Positions 14,604 through 23,567 of a stretch of DNA of 34,854 nt are shown piece by piece. A program made the position numbers and the translations under genes. The stretch comes from an uncultured Treponema sp. (GTDB lineage: Bacteria; Spirochaetota; Spirochaetia; Treponematales; Treponemataceae), in assembly GCA_937915735.1 (NCBI GenBank), contig CALGGS010000060.1, positions 1 to 34,854 of the forward strand. The letters run 5' to 3'. Numbering within the stretch: position 1 is the first letter of the stretch; every line of letters starts with the position of its first letter. The notes under the pieces were generated by a model that did not search any database, was not told the DNA's origin, and was given only the letters and a program-made list of their open reading frames with translations.

Positions 14604-17001
14604 CACTCGTGTGCCACTTCCAGTTTACGACTTCTGGCAAATCCTCTCCAAACTCGGAAATGTGCTGCTTATGAGCGACTAAAGTATCGTTCATTTGCTG
14701 AACCAAGTGGCTCGATTTGTTTCCGAGCTGCGGAAGGTACTGCAATGCGGCTTTTACCAAATCGAAGCGGTCTATTTTGTTCTGAACGCGCATATCGAAT
14801 GGAGTCGTAATGGTTCCTTCCTCATGATAACCGTAAACATGAAGATTTCGGTTTTCCCGCTGATAAGTGAGCTCGTGAACAAGCTTCGGATAACCGTGGA
14901 AAGCGAAAATAATCGGCTTATCCTTCGTGAAGATTGCGTTATATTCCGTTTCGCTAAGTCCGTGGGGGTGCTGATGGTCACTCTGGAGTTTCATAAGATC
15001 CACGACATTTACGAATCGGATTTTGAGCTCAGGAATGTTGTCACGCAAAATTGTAGTCGCTGCCAAGGCTTCGAGGGTAGGTGTGTCACCGCAGCAAGCC
15101 ATAACTACATCCGGCTCTTGTCCCTGGTCATTTGAAGCCCAGTCCCAAATACCGATTCCCTGAGTACAGTGCTTTACGGCCTGATCCATAGTGAGCCACT
15201 GATAACTCGGGTGCTTTGAGGCGACAATTACATTCACATAATTCTTGCTCTTGATACAGTGGTCAAATGTCGAAAGAAGGCAGTTTGTGTCAGGCGGCAA
15301 GTACATGCGGACGACATCTGCCTTTTTGTTTGAGATGTGGTCAAGGAAGCCCGGATCCTGGTGTGTAAAGCCGTTGTGGTCCTGCTGCCACACATTTGAT
15401 GTGAGAATTAAGTTAAGGGAAGCAATTGGGCTTCTCCATTTGAGCTGGGAACAGACCTTAAGCCATTTTGCGTGCTGGCTGGCCATTGAGTCGATGATTC
15501 TGATAAAGGCCTCGTAGCTTGCGAAGAATCCGTGTCGTCCGGTCAATAGGTAGCCTTCGAGCCAGCCTTCACACATGTGTTCGCTCAAATATGAGTCCAT
15601 AATTCGTCCGTTGTGGGCGAGCTTGTCGTCTGTGTCAAGAATTTCGCCGTTGAAATCTCGGTTTGTTGCTTCAAATGCGGCATAAAGCCGGTTTGACATT
15701 GATTCATCAGGCCCGAAAATACGGAAGTTTTTGTTGTCTTCGTTGAGACGGAAAAGGTCACGGACATAATTTCCCAGCTCTTTCATATCCTGTGCCTTTA
15801 TGCTGCCTGGAACCTTAAAGTCAAGGGCATATTTTTTGAAATCTGGAGTGCGAAGGTCTTTTAAAAGCTTTCCGCCGTTTGCGTGCGGGTTTGCCGAAAT
15901 TCTGTGCTCGCCCTTTGGGGCAATTGCGGCAATTTCTGGCTTTAATCGGTAATTTTCATCAAAAAGCTCGTCTGGATTGTAAGATTTAAGCCATGCTTCA
16001 AGCTCTTTCAAGTGCTTCTCTTCGTTTGGATCCGGCTTTGTAAGGTCAATCGGCACCTGATGTGCTCGGAATGAGTTTTCGATTGGAAGCCCGTCGTCGT
16101 TGAATTTTGGACCCGTCCAGCCCTTTGGCGTGCGCAGGACAATCATCGGCCAGAAAGGGCGCTCTGTTTTTCCGTTGACCCTCGCATCCTTTTGGATTTT
16201 CTTGATTTTTTCGATACATCGGTCAATGGCTGCTGCCATTTCGTGATGAACATCCATGTGATTTGAGCTTGGTGTTGCCTCTACGAAAATCGGCTCCCAG
16301 CCGCAGCCATGGAAGAAGCTTCGCACTTCGCTCTTTGAGATTCGCGCAAAAACAGTAGGATTTGAGATTTTGTAACCGTTTAAGTGAAGAATTGGAAGAA
16401 CCGCGCCGTCTGTAACAGGATTCAAGAATTTATTTGAGTGCCATGCGGTGGCGAGAGGACCTGTTTCTGCCTCACCGTCGCCTACGATACAGGTCGTGAT
16501 TAAATCTGGATTATCAAAAACAGAGCCGAATGCGTGCGCAATTGAATATCCCAATTCACCGCCTTCGTTGATTGAGCCTGGTGTTTCCGGTGCGACATGG
16601 CTTGAAATGCCGCCAGGAAAAGAGAACTGCTTGCAAAGCCGGCTCATTCCTTCTTCATCCAGGCTTACATTCGGATAGATTTCTGAGTAGTGTCCTTCGA
16701 GATAGGAGTTTGCTACGAAGAAGTTGCCTCCGTGGCCAGGGCCTGAAATAAGAATCATATCGAGGTTGTATTTTGTGATTGCACGATTTAAGTGAGCGTA
16801 AACAAAGTTCTGCCCTGGAACAGTTCCCCAGTGGCCGACGATTTTTGTCTTGACTTGCTCCCGTTTGAGAGGCTTTCTTAAAAGCGGATTTTCTTTCATG
16901 TAAAGCTGGGCCGCAGCAAGATAGTTTGTGGCGCGCCAGTACTGATCAAGTCTTTTGAAGTATTCCTCTGAATCTTCAATTTTTTTTGGTTTCTTAGACA
17001 T
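14587..17001 (-). CDS. xfp: Xylulose-5-phosphate/fructose-6-phosphate phosphoketolase
   Basis: This thiamine-diphosphate enzyme cleaves xylulose 5-phosphate (and often fructose 6-phosphate) with phosphate to give acetyl phosphate. At 804 residues it has full length and the family marks in order: GHWGTVPGQNFVYAHLNRAI, GPGHGGNFFVANSYLEGHYSEIYP, the cofactor site GDGEAETGPLATAWHSNKF, GPDESMSNRLYA, LTGRHGFFASYEAF and HQDPGFLDH. AAGGAG lies nine bases before the ATG. It stands alone, convergent with fliR, with no terminator visible in the overlap. It implies a heterolactic or bifid-type pentose/hexose route to acetate. Such single enzymes are often acquired horizontally, but base composition here looks like that of its neighbours. 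Confidence 0.96.
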   Translation of the reverse strand: MSKKPKKIEDSEEYFKRLDQYWRATNYLAAAQLYMKENPLLRKPLKREQVKTKIVGHWGTVPGQNFVYAHLNRAITKYNLDMILISGPGHGGNFFVANSYLEGHYSEIYPNVSLDEEGMSRLCKQFSFPGGISSHVAPETPGSINEGGELGYSIAHAFGSVFDNPDLITTCIVGDGEAETGPLATAWHSNKFLNPVTDGAVLPILHLNGYKISNPTVFARISKSEVRSFFHGCGWEPIFVEATPSSNHMDVHHEMAAAIDRCIEKIKKIQKDARVNGKTERPFWPMIVLRTPKGWTGPKFNDDGLPIENSFRAHQVPIDLTKPDPNEEKHLKELEAWLKSYNPDELFDENYRLKPEIAAIAPKGEHRISANPHANGGKLLKDLRTPDFKKYALDFKVPGSIKAQDMKELGNYVRDLFRLNEDNKNFRIFGPDESMSNRLYAAFEATNRDFNGEILDTDDKLAHNGRIMDSYLSEHMCEGWLEGYLLTGRHGFFASYEAFIRIIDSMASQHAKWLKVCSQLKWRSPIASLNLILTSNVWQQDHNGFTHQDPGFLDHISNKKADVVRMYLPPDTNCLLSTFDHCIKSKNYVNVIVASKHPSYQWLTMDQAVKHCTQGIGIWDWASNDQGQEPDVVMACCGDTPTLEALAATTILRDNIPELKIRFVNVVDLMKLQSDHQHPHGLSETEYNAIFTKDKPIIFAFHGYPKLVHELTYQRENRNLHVYGYHEEGTITTPFDMRVQNKIDRFDLVKAALQYLPQLGNKSSHLVQQMNDTLVAHKQHISEFGEDLPEVVNWKWHTSANSQN

Positions 17002-17054
17002 TTTTTTTTCTCCTTTGTGTCTTTTTTTTCTTGTTTTAACCTAGTATGTTTTTG

Positions 17055-17083
17055 ATTTTAAGAATTTTTCTCTTTTAAATCAA
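17055..17083 (-). promoter_or_regulatory. Putative promoter of xfp
   Basis: On the minus strand TTGATT (17078-17083) and TAAAAT (17055-17060) are separated by 17 bases, about 50 bases before the xfp start. The 300-base gap 17002-17295 is otherwise AT-rich and holds this promoter and the terminator of the upstream gene. Confidence 0.6.
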
Positions 17084-17242
17084 GTAAAAAATTGCGAATA
17101 AACTTAAAAATGTACTTTTTTCATATTGAAAAAGGGGTAAAAGTGTAATTATAACAGAAAATTATATTTATAAACTCTTAATTTTTACTTTTTTGATTTT
17201 TAATGTATGCGTCTTTACAGTCAGTATGAGATTTTATTTAAA

Positions 17243-17272
17243 ATAAAAAAACTCCAGCCTGACGGCTGGAGT
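17243..17272 (-). terminator. Rho-independent terminator after the DUF1015 gene
   Basis: ACTCCAGCC (17251-17259) and GGCTGGAGT (17264-17272) form a perfect 9-bp stem with a TGAC loop. Read on the minus strand it is followed by a T-run at 17250-17245. It lies 24 bases beyond the stop codon of the gene at 17296. Confidence 0.88.
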
Positions 17273-17295
17273 AGTCCTTTTTAGGATAATCTGCT

Positions 17296-18615
17296 TTAGA
17301 ACAAACGGCGGGCTTCTACATAGAAGCGCTTTTCGCTTGCTTCACCCATACTGAATGATTTTCTTGGAAGCGGCCCTCGTCCGTTTATGGTCTGGAAGAA
17401 GGAGTCCTTTGCGATAGGTGGAAGCAATATCGAAACATTGCCTTCTTTTTTTCCAAGAGAAACCACATCCTCTGTTCCGTGAATGTAGTCGATGTCTGTT
17501 TTCGGATTCTTTGAATTTGCCGACAGGTATTCATCAAGAACAGGCTGCAATGCGGCGATTGCCAAGTCCGTGATTGAAGTTTCGAGCACGCAAAGCTTTT
17601 CTTCGCCTCCGGTTTTCGCAATGAAGCCGTATCGCGCTCCCTTTGCCTTTTTATCAGAAACAAAAGCTTCAAGTTCTTTTTCGCTTTCAAAGTTCTTCAG
17701 GCTTCCTCCCAGCTTTTCTTCGATGAACAAAATAAGCTTTCCTGCGTCCTGATTGAAAATTGTCCTGTGAATCGGCTCAAAGGTTAAGCCTTCATCATAG
17801 ATGTTTACGATTTCGACCAGAGCGTAGCGGACAGGGGAGAGTGCTTTTTCGCTTTCTGAAAGGGATTTTTTGTGCTCGTCCCAGACTGCTTTTGCCGTCG
17901 CAAGGGAGTGATTTCCGTCGCCGACAGCAAAAAGGAATGTGTCGCCGTTTTTGTCAGTTCCGTTTTTGAAAAGAGTTGAAAGCGCGTTTTCAAGCCTGCT
18001 TTCTGCCTCGCTTCCGCTTACGCTCCAGCCCGTGATGTGGCCTGAATTAAGCATTAAAGGACCGTTATAAAGAGGCTCTTGTTTTTTTGCAAGCGCGCCC
18101 GCTCCTCCGACAAGCAAATCTTTTTCATCGTTTGCGAGAAGCATGATGTGGGGAAGCTCAAGGCTCGCTCCCTTTCGGATTTTCATTCTTGGGGGAATCC
18201 TCTCAGGAACGGTAGCTTCCGTTGCCCGGATAAGAGCCTTGCTGTCTGCCTTCCATTCGTATTTTTCAAGGTCAACTGCCAGGACAAGGCCTTTTCTGAT
18301 TCTTCCGTATTCAGTTTTTCGCTCGATGTAAACACATTCTTCCTGGCTTGAAAAAAGGCCTGAATCGAGATATTTTTTCATGCTCTCGTGGATTTTTTTG
18401 ATTCTTTCTTCACCGTCATTATCGTTTAAATAGACTTCTGGAAAAATCAGGTTAAGGGTAGAAGGATTGTCTTGTGCCTGGGCTTTTACATTCTGCCAAT
18501 ATTCTTTGCTCTGAGTGTACTGGTCACAGGCAATGACCGACCAAGATTTTAAATCAATTTTTTTTGGAAGCAGGATTTCAGGAATCTCAACTCCATATTT
18601 CTCAAAATTTTTCAT
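17296..18615 (-). CDS. DUF1015 family protein
   Basis: 439 residues with the DUF1015 layout: an N-terminal PEILLPKKIDLKSWSVIACDQYTQSKEYW, a middle SGHITGWSV, and the conserved FAVGDGNHSLATAKAVWDE near residue 230. Some members are described as free-serine-kinase-like, but the function here is not known. No signal peptide or membrane segment is seen. The ATG has no ribosome binding site; instead an extended -10 (TGC TATAAT) ends seven bases upstream, so the mRNA is probably leaderless. It lies downstream of, and in line with, the solute-binding lipoprotein gene (62-base gap) but seems to have its own promoter and terminator. Confidence 0.85.
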   Translation of the reverse strand: MKNFEKYGVEIPEILLPKKIDLKSWSVIACDQYTQSKEYWQNVKAQAQDNPSTLNLIFPEVYLNDNDGEERIKKIHESMKKYLDSGLFSSQEECVYIERKTEYGRIRKGLVLAVDLEKYEWKADSKALIRATEATVPERIPPRMKIRKGASLELPHIMLLANDEKDLLVGGAGALAKKQEPLYNGPLMLNSGHITGWSVSGSEAESRLENALSTLFKNGTDKNGDTFLFAVGDGNHSLATAKAVWDEHKKSLSESEKALSPVRYALVEIVNIYDEGLTFEPIHRTIFNQDAGKLILFIEEKLGGSLKNFESEKELEAFVSDKKAKGARYGFIAKTGGEEKLCVLETSITDLAIAALQPVLDEYLSANSKNPKTDIDYIHGTEDVVSLGKKEGNVSILLPPIAKDSFFQTINGRGPLPRKSFSMGEASEKRFYVEARRLF

Positions 18616-18622
18616 AAAAAAA

Positions 18623-18631
18623 ATTATAGCA
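18623..18631 (-). promoter_or_regulatory. Extended -10, probable leaderless promoter of the DUF1015 gene
   Basis: On the minus strand TGC TATAAT is a perfect extended -10. It is separated from ATG 18615 by seven T's only, so transcription should start at or next to the ATG. The -35 position is poor, as is common with extended -10 promoters. Confidence 0.6.
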
Positions 18632-18677
18632 AATAAAGCTGAGGTTGAGAAGTTCCTGAGGATTTCTAAGCCTGTTT

Positions 18678-19961
18678 TTACTTTAAAAGTTCGTCCAGCT
18701 TTCCGTAGTTTTTAATGGCTTCTTCTTTTGAAAGCTTTCCGGTAGCTAAAAGATAGACTGCTGCGCGCATTTCTTTGATTGCGTTGTCCATAAGGCCGAG
18801 CTGATCGAGATAAATTGAGTCAACCTTTGAAAAATCACTGAACATTTCATCAAGTGACAAATCTGTTGAGACTGATACAATCCTTTTGAGCTTTGCCATG
18901 TTGTTGAGCTGCTCTTTTCTTGAGAGAAATCTGATAAATTCATTCGTAACTTCAAGGTTTGAGCTGTTTTTGTTCACGCAAAATCCGAGTGAAGGGAAGG
19001 AAAGAAAAATTCCACCGTGAGCGTTTGTCGGTATGGGAGAAAATTTATATCTGAAGGGATTTTCTGTAAATTCTTTAGAAAGGCTTTCCCTTTTTTGAGT
19101 TCCTGATACGACATCTCCGTTTACGAACATCATCGGAACATCCCCCTTAAAAAATCTCAGAATAATCGAGCTGTAAGAATCTGTGATTTCTTCAAGGCAT
19201 TTATTTTCGTCAATCGCACCAATCTCCAAAAAGTCTTCGGTAAAATCAAGCAATGGCCGAAGGTATTCCCCGGCCTCGTTTATCAGGGAGTTAAGGGATG
19301 CGACCGCTCCAGTTTTTTTTGTTATGCTGTTGCAAAAATAGGGGAGAGCCAGGGATACAAAAAGTCCGTTTGGGTCAAAATAACCCATTACAGGGGAAGA
19401 AATTCCGTTCTCCTTGAATTTTTTGCAGGCTTTTTTGAAATCCTCGTAAGTTTTTGGCACTTTTATACCGTATTTTTTGAACAAATCCTCATTCACCAAC
19501 ATTCCGTGTGTATTTGCGAAAATCGGAAGCATAAGAACCTGACCATCATTCTGCCTTGTAATAAGCTCCTGCTGAATGCCTGATAAATCAATGTCGAGAT
19601 TTTCATCAGAAAGATTTTCTGAGAGATTAAAAAGCTCGTCGTAGTTTTTTTTGTCAATCATCCATGTGAAGGCGCAGAAAATATCCGGGGCGGCCTCTCC
19701 CTTTAGGGCTGGCAAAATGCTTTTGTTGTAATTGTCTAGTGAAATGTATGAGACATCAATATCCGGATAAAATTTAGAGAATCTGATTATTTCTTCCTCT
19801 AAGGATTCAAAATTTTTGTAGTTGCCGGCGATTACTATTGAAGCAGAGGTTTTCGGGTCCAGGCGAGGAGTAAAGCCTTTTTTTGAGGATGAGGATTTTT
19901 TTTTGTCGCAGGAAACAAACAAAAGCGTCAGTGAAATAATGAGCAGCAAGAATTTTTTCAT
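18678..19961 (-). CDS. Extracellular solute-binding lipoprotein (family 1)
   Basis: 427 residues with a lipoprotein signal peptide (MKKFLLLIISLTLLFVSC, lipid anchor Cys18), a Ser/Lys-rich tether and a family 1 solute-binding fold: SIVIAGNYKNFESLEEEIIRF, FYPDIDVSYI, APDIFCAFTW, MLVNEDLFKKYGIKVPKTYEDF and late PSLGFCVNKNS. Such proteins usually bind sugars for ABC importers, but no permease or ATPase genes are nearby. Instead it lies 14 bases downstream of a hybrid sensor kinase with an extracytoplasmic domain, which suggests it feeds ligand information to that kinase. AAGGAA precedes the ATG. The ligand is not predictable. Confidence 0.88.
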   Translation of the reverse strand: MKKFLLLIISLTLLFVSCDKKKSSSSKKGFTPRLDPKTSASIVIAGNYKNFESLEEEIIRFSKFYPDIDVSYISLDNYNKSILPALKGEAAPDIFCAFTWMIDKKNYDELFNLSENLSDENLDIDLSGIQQELITRQNDGQVLMLPIFANTHGMLVNEDLFKKYGIKVPKTYEDFKKACKKFKENGISSPVMGYFDPNGLFVSLALPYFCNSITKKTGAVASLNSLINEAGEYLRPLLDFTEDFLEIGAIDENKCLEEITDSYSSIILRFFKGDVPMMFVNGDVVSGTQKRESLSKEFTENPFRYKFSPIPTNAHGGIFLSFPSLGFCVNKNSSNLEVTNEFIRFLSRKEQLNNMAKLKRIVSVSTDLSLDEMFSDFSKVDSIYLDQLGLMDNAIKEMRAAVYLLATGKLSKEEAIKNYGKLDELLK

Positions 19962-19975
19962 GTTTTAGTTCCTTT

Positions 19976-22507
19976 TTAGTTTTTTTTGCAGTTATTTCTG
20001 ATTTCTTTTAGGACAAGTTTTATGTCTATCGGCTTTGCGATGTGGCTGTTCATTCCGACTTCAAGACAGGCTGTAACATTTTCAGAGAAGGCGTCCGCAG
20101 TCATTGCGATTATCGGAATTTTTTTTGCGTAATCGCTTGAAAGCGAGCGGATTCCTTTTGTGGCTTCAAGCCCGTTCATTACAGGCATTTGAATGTCCAT
20201 AAAGATTAAGTCGAATTTTTTGCTCTCGTCCTTTATTTTTTCGATTGCTTCTTTGCCGTTTATTGCCCTTTCGCTCGTGATTTCGTACATTCCCAGGAGG
20301 GTAGAGATGATTTCCCAGTTTACATCCATATCCTCTGCCACGAGAATGTTAAGCCCTTTTAAATCTGAGTTATTTTCTTCCTGTTGTTTGTTTTCATTTT
20401 CGAGATGAAGCACTTCGCTGATTTTTTTGTGGAGAGATGATTTAAAAAGCGGCTTAGATATAAATCCGTTGATTCCGCTTTTTTTTGCGACCTCTTCGAT
20501 TTGCGACCAGTCATACGATGAAACCAAAAGAATCGGAATTTCATTTCCGACTATTTCCCTGATTTTTTCGGTCAGCTCAATTCCGCTCATCTCCGGCATT
20601 TTCCAGTCCAAGATGATAACGCTGTATTTTTTGCCGCTTTCTTTTTTTTCTGTAAGGCGAGAAATAGCCTTTTTTACTGTGTCCGCCGTTTCAGCCTTTG
20701 TTCCAAGCTCAGTAAGAGTTGATTTTGCCGTTTCAAGAAGCACCTCGTCATCATCAATAATCAGAATGTCGAGAGGAGGGAGCTTTAAGTCGTCGGTCCG
20801 GGTCTCTGAGATTTTTAGGTCAATCGAGATTTTAAAAGTTGTTCCGACTCCTTCCTCACTTTTACATTCGATTTTTCCGTCCATCAAATCGACCATTTTT
20901 TTTGTGATGGCAAGCCCCAAGCCTGTTCCCTGAATTTTATTTACGCGGCTGTCCGTCTGTCGTGAGAAGGGCTGGTACATATTCTGCATAAATTCGCTGG
21001 ACATGCCGATTCCCGTGTCAGAGACGACATAATTAAGGCGGGTAAAGCCTTCTTTTTCGCTTTTTTCCTGAAACATATCCACTGAGACGCTTTTGTTTTC
21101 CGGCGTATATTTTAGGGCATTTGAAAGAATGTTGATGAAAATCTGATTCAGCCGGAGCTGATCCGCAAAGAGATATTCATAGTCCATATCTTTTACCCTG
21201 AACCTGAAGTCAAGATTTTTTTGCCTTACTATCGGCTGCGAGATATTTACGAGATTTTCAGCTGAATCTACGATTGAGAATGAAAGAGGGCTTAGGCTGA
21301 ACTTTCCGCTTTCGACTTTTGAAATGTCAAGAATATCGTTAATGAGGGTCAGAAGATGATTGCTCGCCAGCGTGATTTTTTTGAGATTGTCGCTTACAAG
21401 CTCCGGTTCAGTTATATTCCGCTCTGTGATTGTCGTAAGGCCGATTATTGCGTTCATCGGAGTCCTGATATCGTGTGACATTGCGGATAAAAAGTCTGTT
21501 TTCGCCTTGTTTGCGGCCTTTGCTTCTTGTGTCGCTATAGAAAGCTTTTGGTTGAATTTTAAAAGCATCGCAAGATTGAAGACGAAAACCGCAAGAAGTC
21601 CCAGGGATATTGCGAGAATCAGCGGCCAGTTTATTTCATAAGCTGAAATGCTTTTGATTGGAACGCTTGAGACTATAATCCAGTCCGTGTCATCTGTTAT
21701 CGGGCTGTGCGCAATCAGGCAACGCTCACTTTTTGAGTTGAGCATCGTTTCGGTGCTGCATTCCGTGTCCTTGATTTCTGCCTTAAATTTTTCAAGATGC
21801 TCAATGTCCGTATAATTATAAGATTTGTAAAATTCAAAAAAATTAGTATTCTTGAAGTTTTTTTCGCGAATGATATAGTTACCTTCAAAATCAATAACTG
21901 AAAACTGGAGTCCCTCGTAGCGCTCTGTGGGAAAAACCCATTTTTTTTCAATCAGGCTGATTGGAATTATTCTGAGAAGCAGTGCCTGCCTCAGGGAATT
22001 GTCGTCCATCCTGACACTGATTTTGTTGTAAAAGCCCAGCGATGGAAGCCCGTTCATCGGGTTCGTGTATGTTCTCGTGATGTTCAGCTTGTTGTCGTTG
22101 TCGATGGTTTCGATGCTTGGAAAAAGCTTTATGTCCCTGTATGAGACTGAAAAGTCTGTAGAATCAGTGTTTTTGGGAATTGTAGACAGCCCTTCAAAGG
22201 AGGCGTCGTCCGTAAAAATGATATGAGTGCAGCTTTCAGGATAAACCTGGGCTCTCCGTACGAAATTAAGGGCATCGTTTATCGACATATTCGTTTTGTT
22301 GATGTAGTTTGCCCAGGAGTTACAGATTAGCTGCTCACCTTCGATATAGTTTCCCGTAATTTGGGACATTCGCTCCGTAAGGTTTAAAAAAATTTCCTTT
22401 TGGGCGTTGATGAATTTTTGCTCGTCAGTTTTCGTATAGATAAAAATAAATACGAAAATTCCCAGAATCATAGAGATATTGACTATATAGAGCAGTGACT
22501 TTTTCAT
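19976..22507 (-). CDS. Hybrid sensor histidine kinase with two receivers
   Basis: 843 residues. Order: membrane helix (about 7-24), an extracytoplasmic sensor of about 265 residues in the Cache style, a second helix (about 295-317), HisKA with SAMSHDIRTP (His345), HATPase_c (NILSNALKYT, SDTGIGM, GTGLGLAITK), receiver 1 with Asp634 (VIILDWKMPEMSG) and receiver 2 with Asp771 (LIFMDIQMPVMNGLEATK). There is no HPt or output domain, so phosphate must pass to a separate protein. The ATG shares one base with the rlmN stop, suggesting coupling. The solute-binding lipoprotein follows directly. Confidence 0.94.
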   Translation of the reverse strand: MKKSLLYIVNISMILGIFVFIFIYTKTDEQKFINAQKEIFLNLTERMSQITGNYIEGEQLICNSWANYINKTNMSINDALNFVRRAQVYPESCTHIIFTDDASFEGLSTIPKNTDSTDFSVSYRDIKLFPSIETIDNDNKLNITRTYTNPMNGLPSLGFYNKISVRMDDNSLRQALLLRIIPISLIEKKWVFPTERYEGLQFSVIDFEGNYIIREKNFKNTNFFEFYKSYNYTDIEHLEKFKAEIKDTECSTETMLNSKSERCLIAHSPITDDTDWIIVSSVPIKSISAYEINWPLILAISLGLLAVFVFNLAMLLKFNQKLSIATQEAKAANKAKTDFLSAMSHDIRTPMNAIIGLTTITERNITEPELVSDNLKKITLASNHLLTLINDILDISKVESGKFSLSPLSFSIVDSAENLVNISQPIVRQKNLDFRFRVKDMDYEYLFADQLRLNQIFINILSNALKYTPENKSVSVDMFQEKSEKEGFTRLNYVVSDTGIGMSSEFMQNMYQPFSRQTDSRVNKIQGTGLGLAITKKMVDLMDGKIECKSEEGVGTTFKISIDLKISETRTDDLKLPPLDILIIDDDEVLLETAKSTLTELGTKAETADTVKKAISRLTEKKESGKKYSVIILDWKMPEMSGIELTEKIREIVGNEIPILLVSSYDWSQIEEVAKKSGINGFISKPLFKSSLHKKISEVLHLENENKQQEENNSDLKGLNILVAEDMDVNWEIISTLLGMYEITSERAINGKEAIEKIKDESKKFDLIFMDIQMPVMNGLEATKGIRSLSSDYAKKIPIIAMTADAFSENVTACLEVGMNSHIAKPIDIKLVLKEIRNNCKKN

Positions 22508-23556
22508 TAGCTTGAAATCCTTTTTCCGCCACCCTGAGTTTCAGCAAGAGTTTTGCCCAGCTGCCCGCAGGCCCCGCCAATTTCACGCCCGCGGCGTGTT
22601 CTCAGCGTGACATTAAGCCCCGCTTTTTCAAGGTGATAAACAAAATTTTTACATTCCTTTGTGCTTGGCTCGCTGAATTCCAGACCTTCAACAGGATTCC
22701 ACGGAATCAAATTGATGTGAACATCTAAGCCTCGAGCAAAGTTTATCATGTTCGTCGCACTTTCAATACTGGTGTTTGTGTCGTGAAGAAGCGCCGCCTC
22801 AAGCGTCACTCGTTTTCCCGTTTTTTTAGAAAAATAATCGATTGCTTTTCTAAGCTCTGGAAGAGCGTTAGTTCGGCATATTGGCATGAGTCGCTTTCTT
22901 AACTCTTCGTCGGCCGTTGTGAGGGAGACCGCAAGACGGATGGCGGGCCCGTTATCAGCCAAATCGTAAATTCCCTTGATAACACCTGATGTTGAAAGTG
23001 TTATTCTCCTTCCGGAAAGTGAGCGGCCTTCCTTGCTTGTAAGAATTTTTATTGCCTTTCGGACATTCTCAAGGTTCATCATCGGCTCACCCATGCCCAT
23101 AAAAACGATGTTGTCCAAGAGTCCTGCGTGCTTTTCTAGAGCCAGAAATTGCTCGACTATTTCGCCAGCCGTAAGGTTTCTTGCCAATCCTAAGTGTCCT
23201 GTCTGGCAGAAGGCGCAGTTCATAGCGCAGCCGACCTGACAGGAAACGCATGCAGTTTTCCTTTCCTCCCTGTCAGTGAGAAGAACGGTCTCAACGGCAA
23301 GTCCGTCAGAAAGAGTAATCTGGAGCTTTATGGTGCCATCGCTGTCTTTTAAAACCTTTGAAACTGTCGTCGAGCGTAAGAGAGCCTTTTCTTTTAGTTC
23401 ATTCCGCGCGTCAAGAGAAAGATTTGTCATCTCATCAAAAGATTCGACACCTTTTCCTATCCACTGAAAAATCTGCTTGCCACGGAAAGACTGTTTTAAG
23501 TTCAAAGAAGCGCAAATCTCGTCAGGTAAAAGACCAGAAAGAATAATTTTTTCCAT
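22507..23556 (-). CDS. rlmN: 23S rRNA/tRNA adenine C2-methyltransferase RlmN
   Basis: RlmN methylates C2 of A2503 in 23S rRNA and A37 of some tRNAs with a radical SAM mechanism. The 349-residue product shows VSCQVGCAMNCAFCQTG with the CxxxCxxC cluster, MGMGEPMMN, the LSTSGVIKGI segment and C-terminal RTRRGREIGGACGQL with the methyl-carrying cysteine. It follows the TPR gene after 11 bases. No ribosome binding site is seen before the ATG, so expression may depend on coupling or on a CATAAT box overlapping the TPR stop. Confidence 0.95.
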   Translation of the reverse strand: MEKIILSGLLPDEICASLNLKQSFRGKQIFQWIGKGVESFDEMTNLSLDARNELKEKALLRSTTVSKVLKDSDGTIKLQITLSDGLAVETVLLTDREERKTACVSCQVGCAMNCAFCQTGHLGLARNLTAGEIVEQFLALEKHAGLLDNIVFMGMGEPMMNLENVRKAIKILTSKEGRSLSGRRITLSTSGVIKGIYDLADNGPAIRLAVSLTTADEELRKRLMPICRTNALPELRKAIDYFSKKTGKRVTLEAALLHDTNTSIESATNMINFARGLDVHINLIPWNPVEGLEFSEPSTKECKNFVYHLEKAGLNVTLRTRRGREIGGACGQLGKTLAETQGGGKRISS

Positions 23557-23567
23557 AATTATTGCTA

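Noticed and set aside
14695..15135. A 146-codon plus-strand frame
   Set aside because: It lies wholly inside the conserved C-terminal part of the phosphoketolase gene on the other strand and shows no recognisable motif.
16998..17300. RNA gene or riboswitch in the 300-base gap before xfp
   Set aside because: The region is AT-rich and, apart from a promoter and a terminator hairpin, shows no conserved stem pattern that I recognise.
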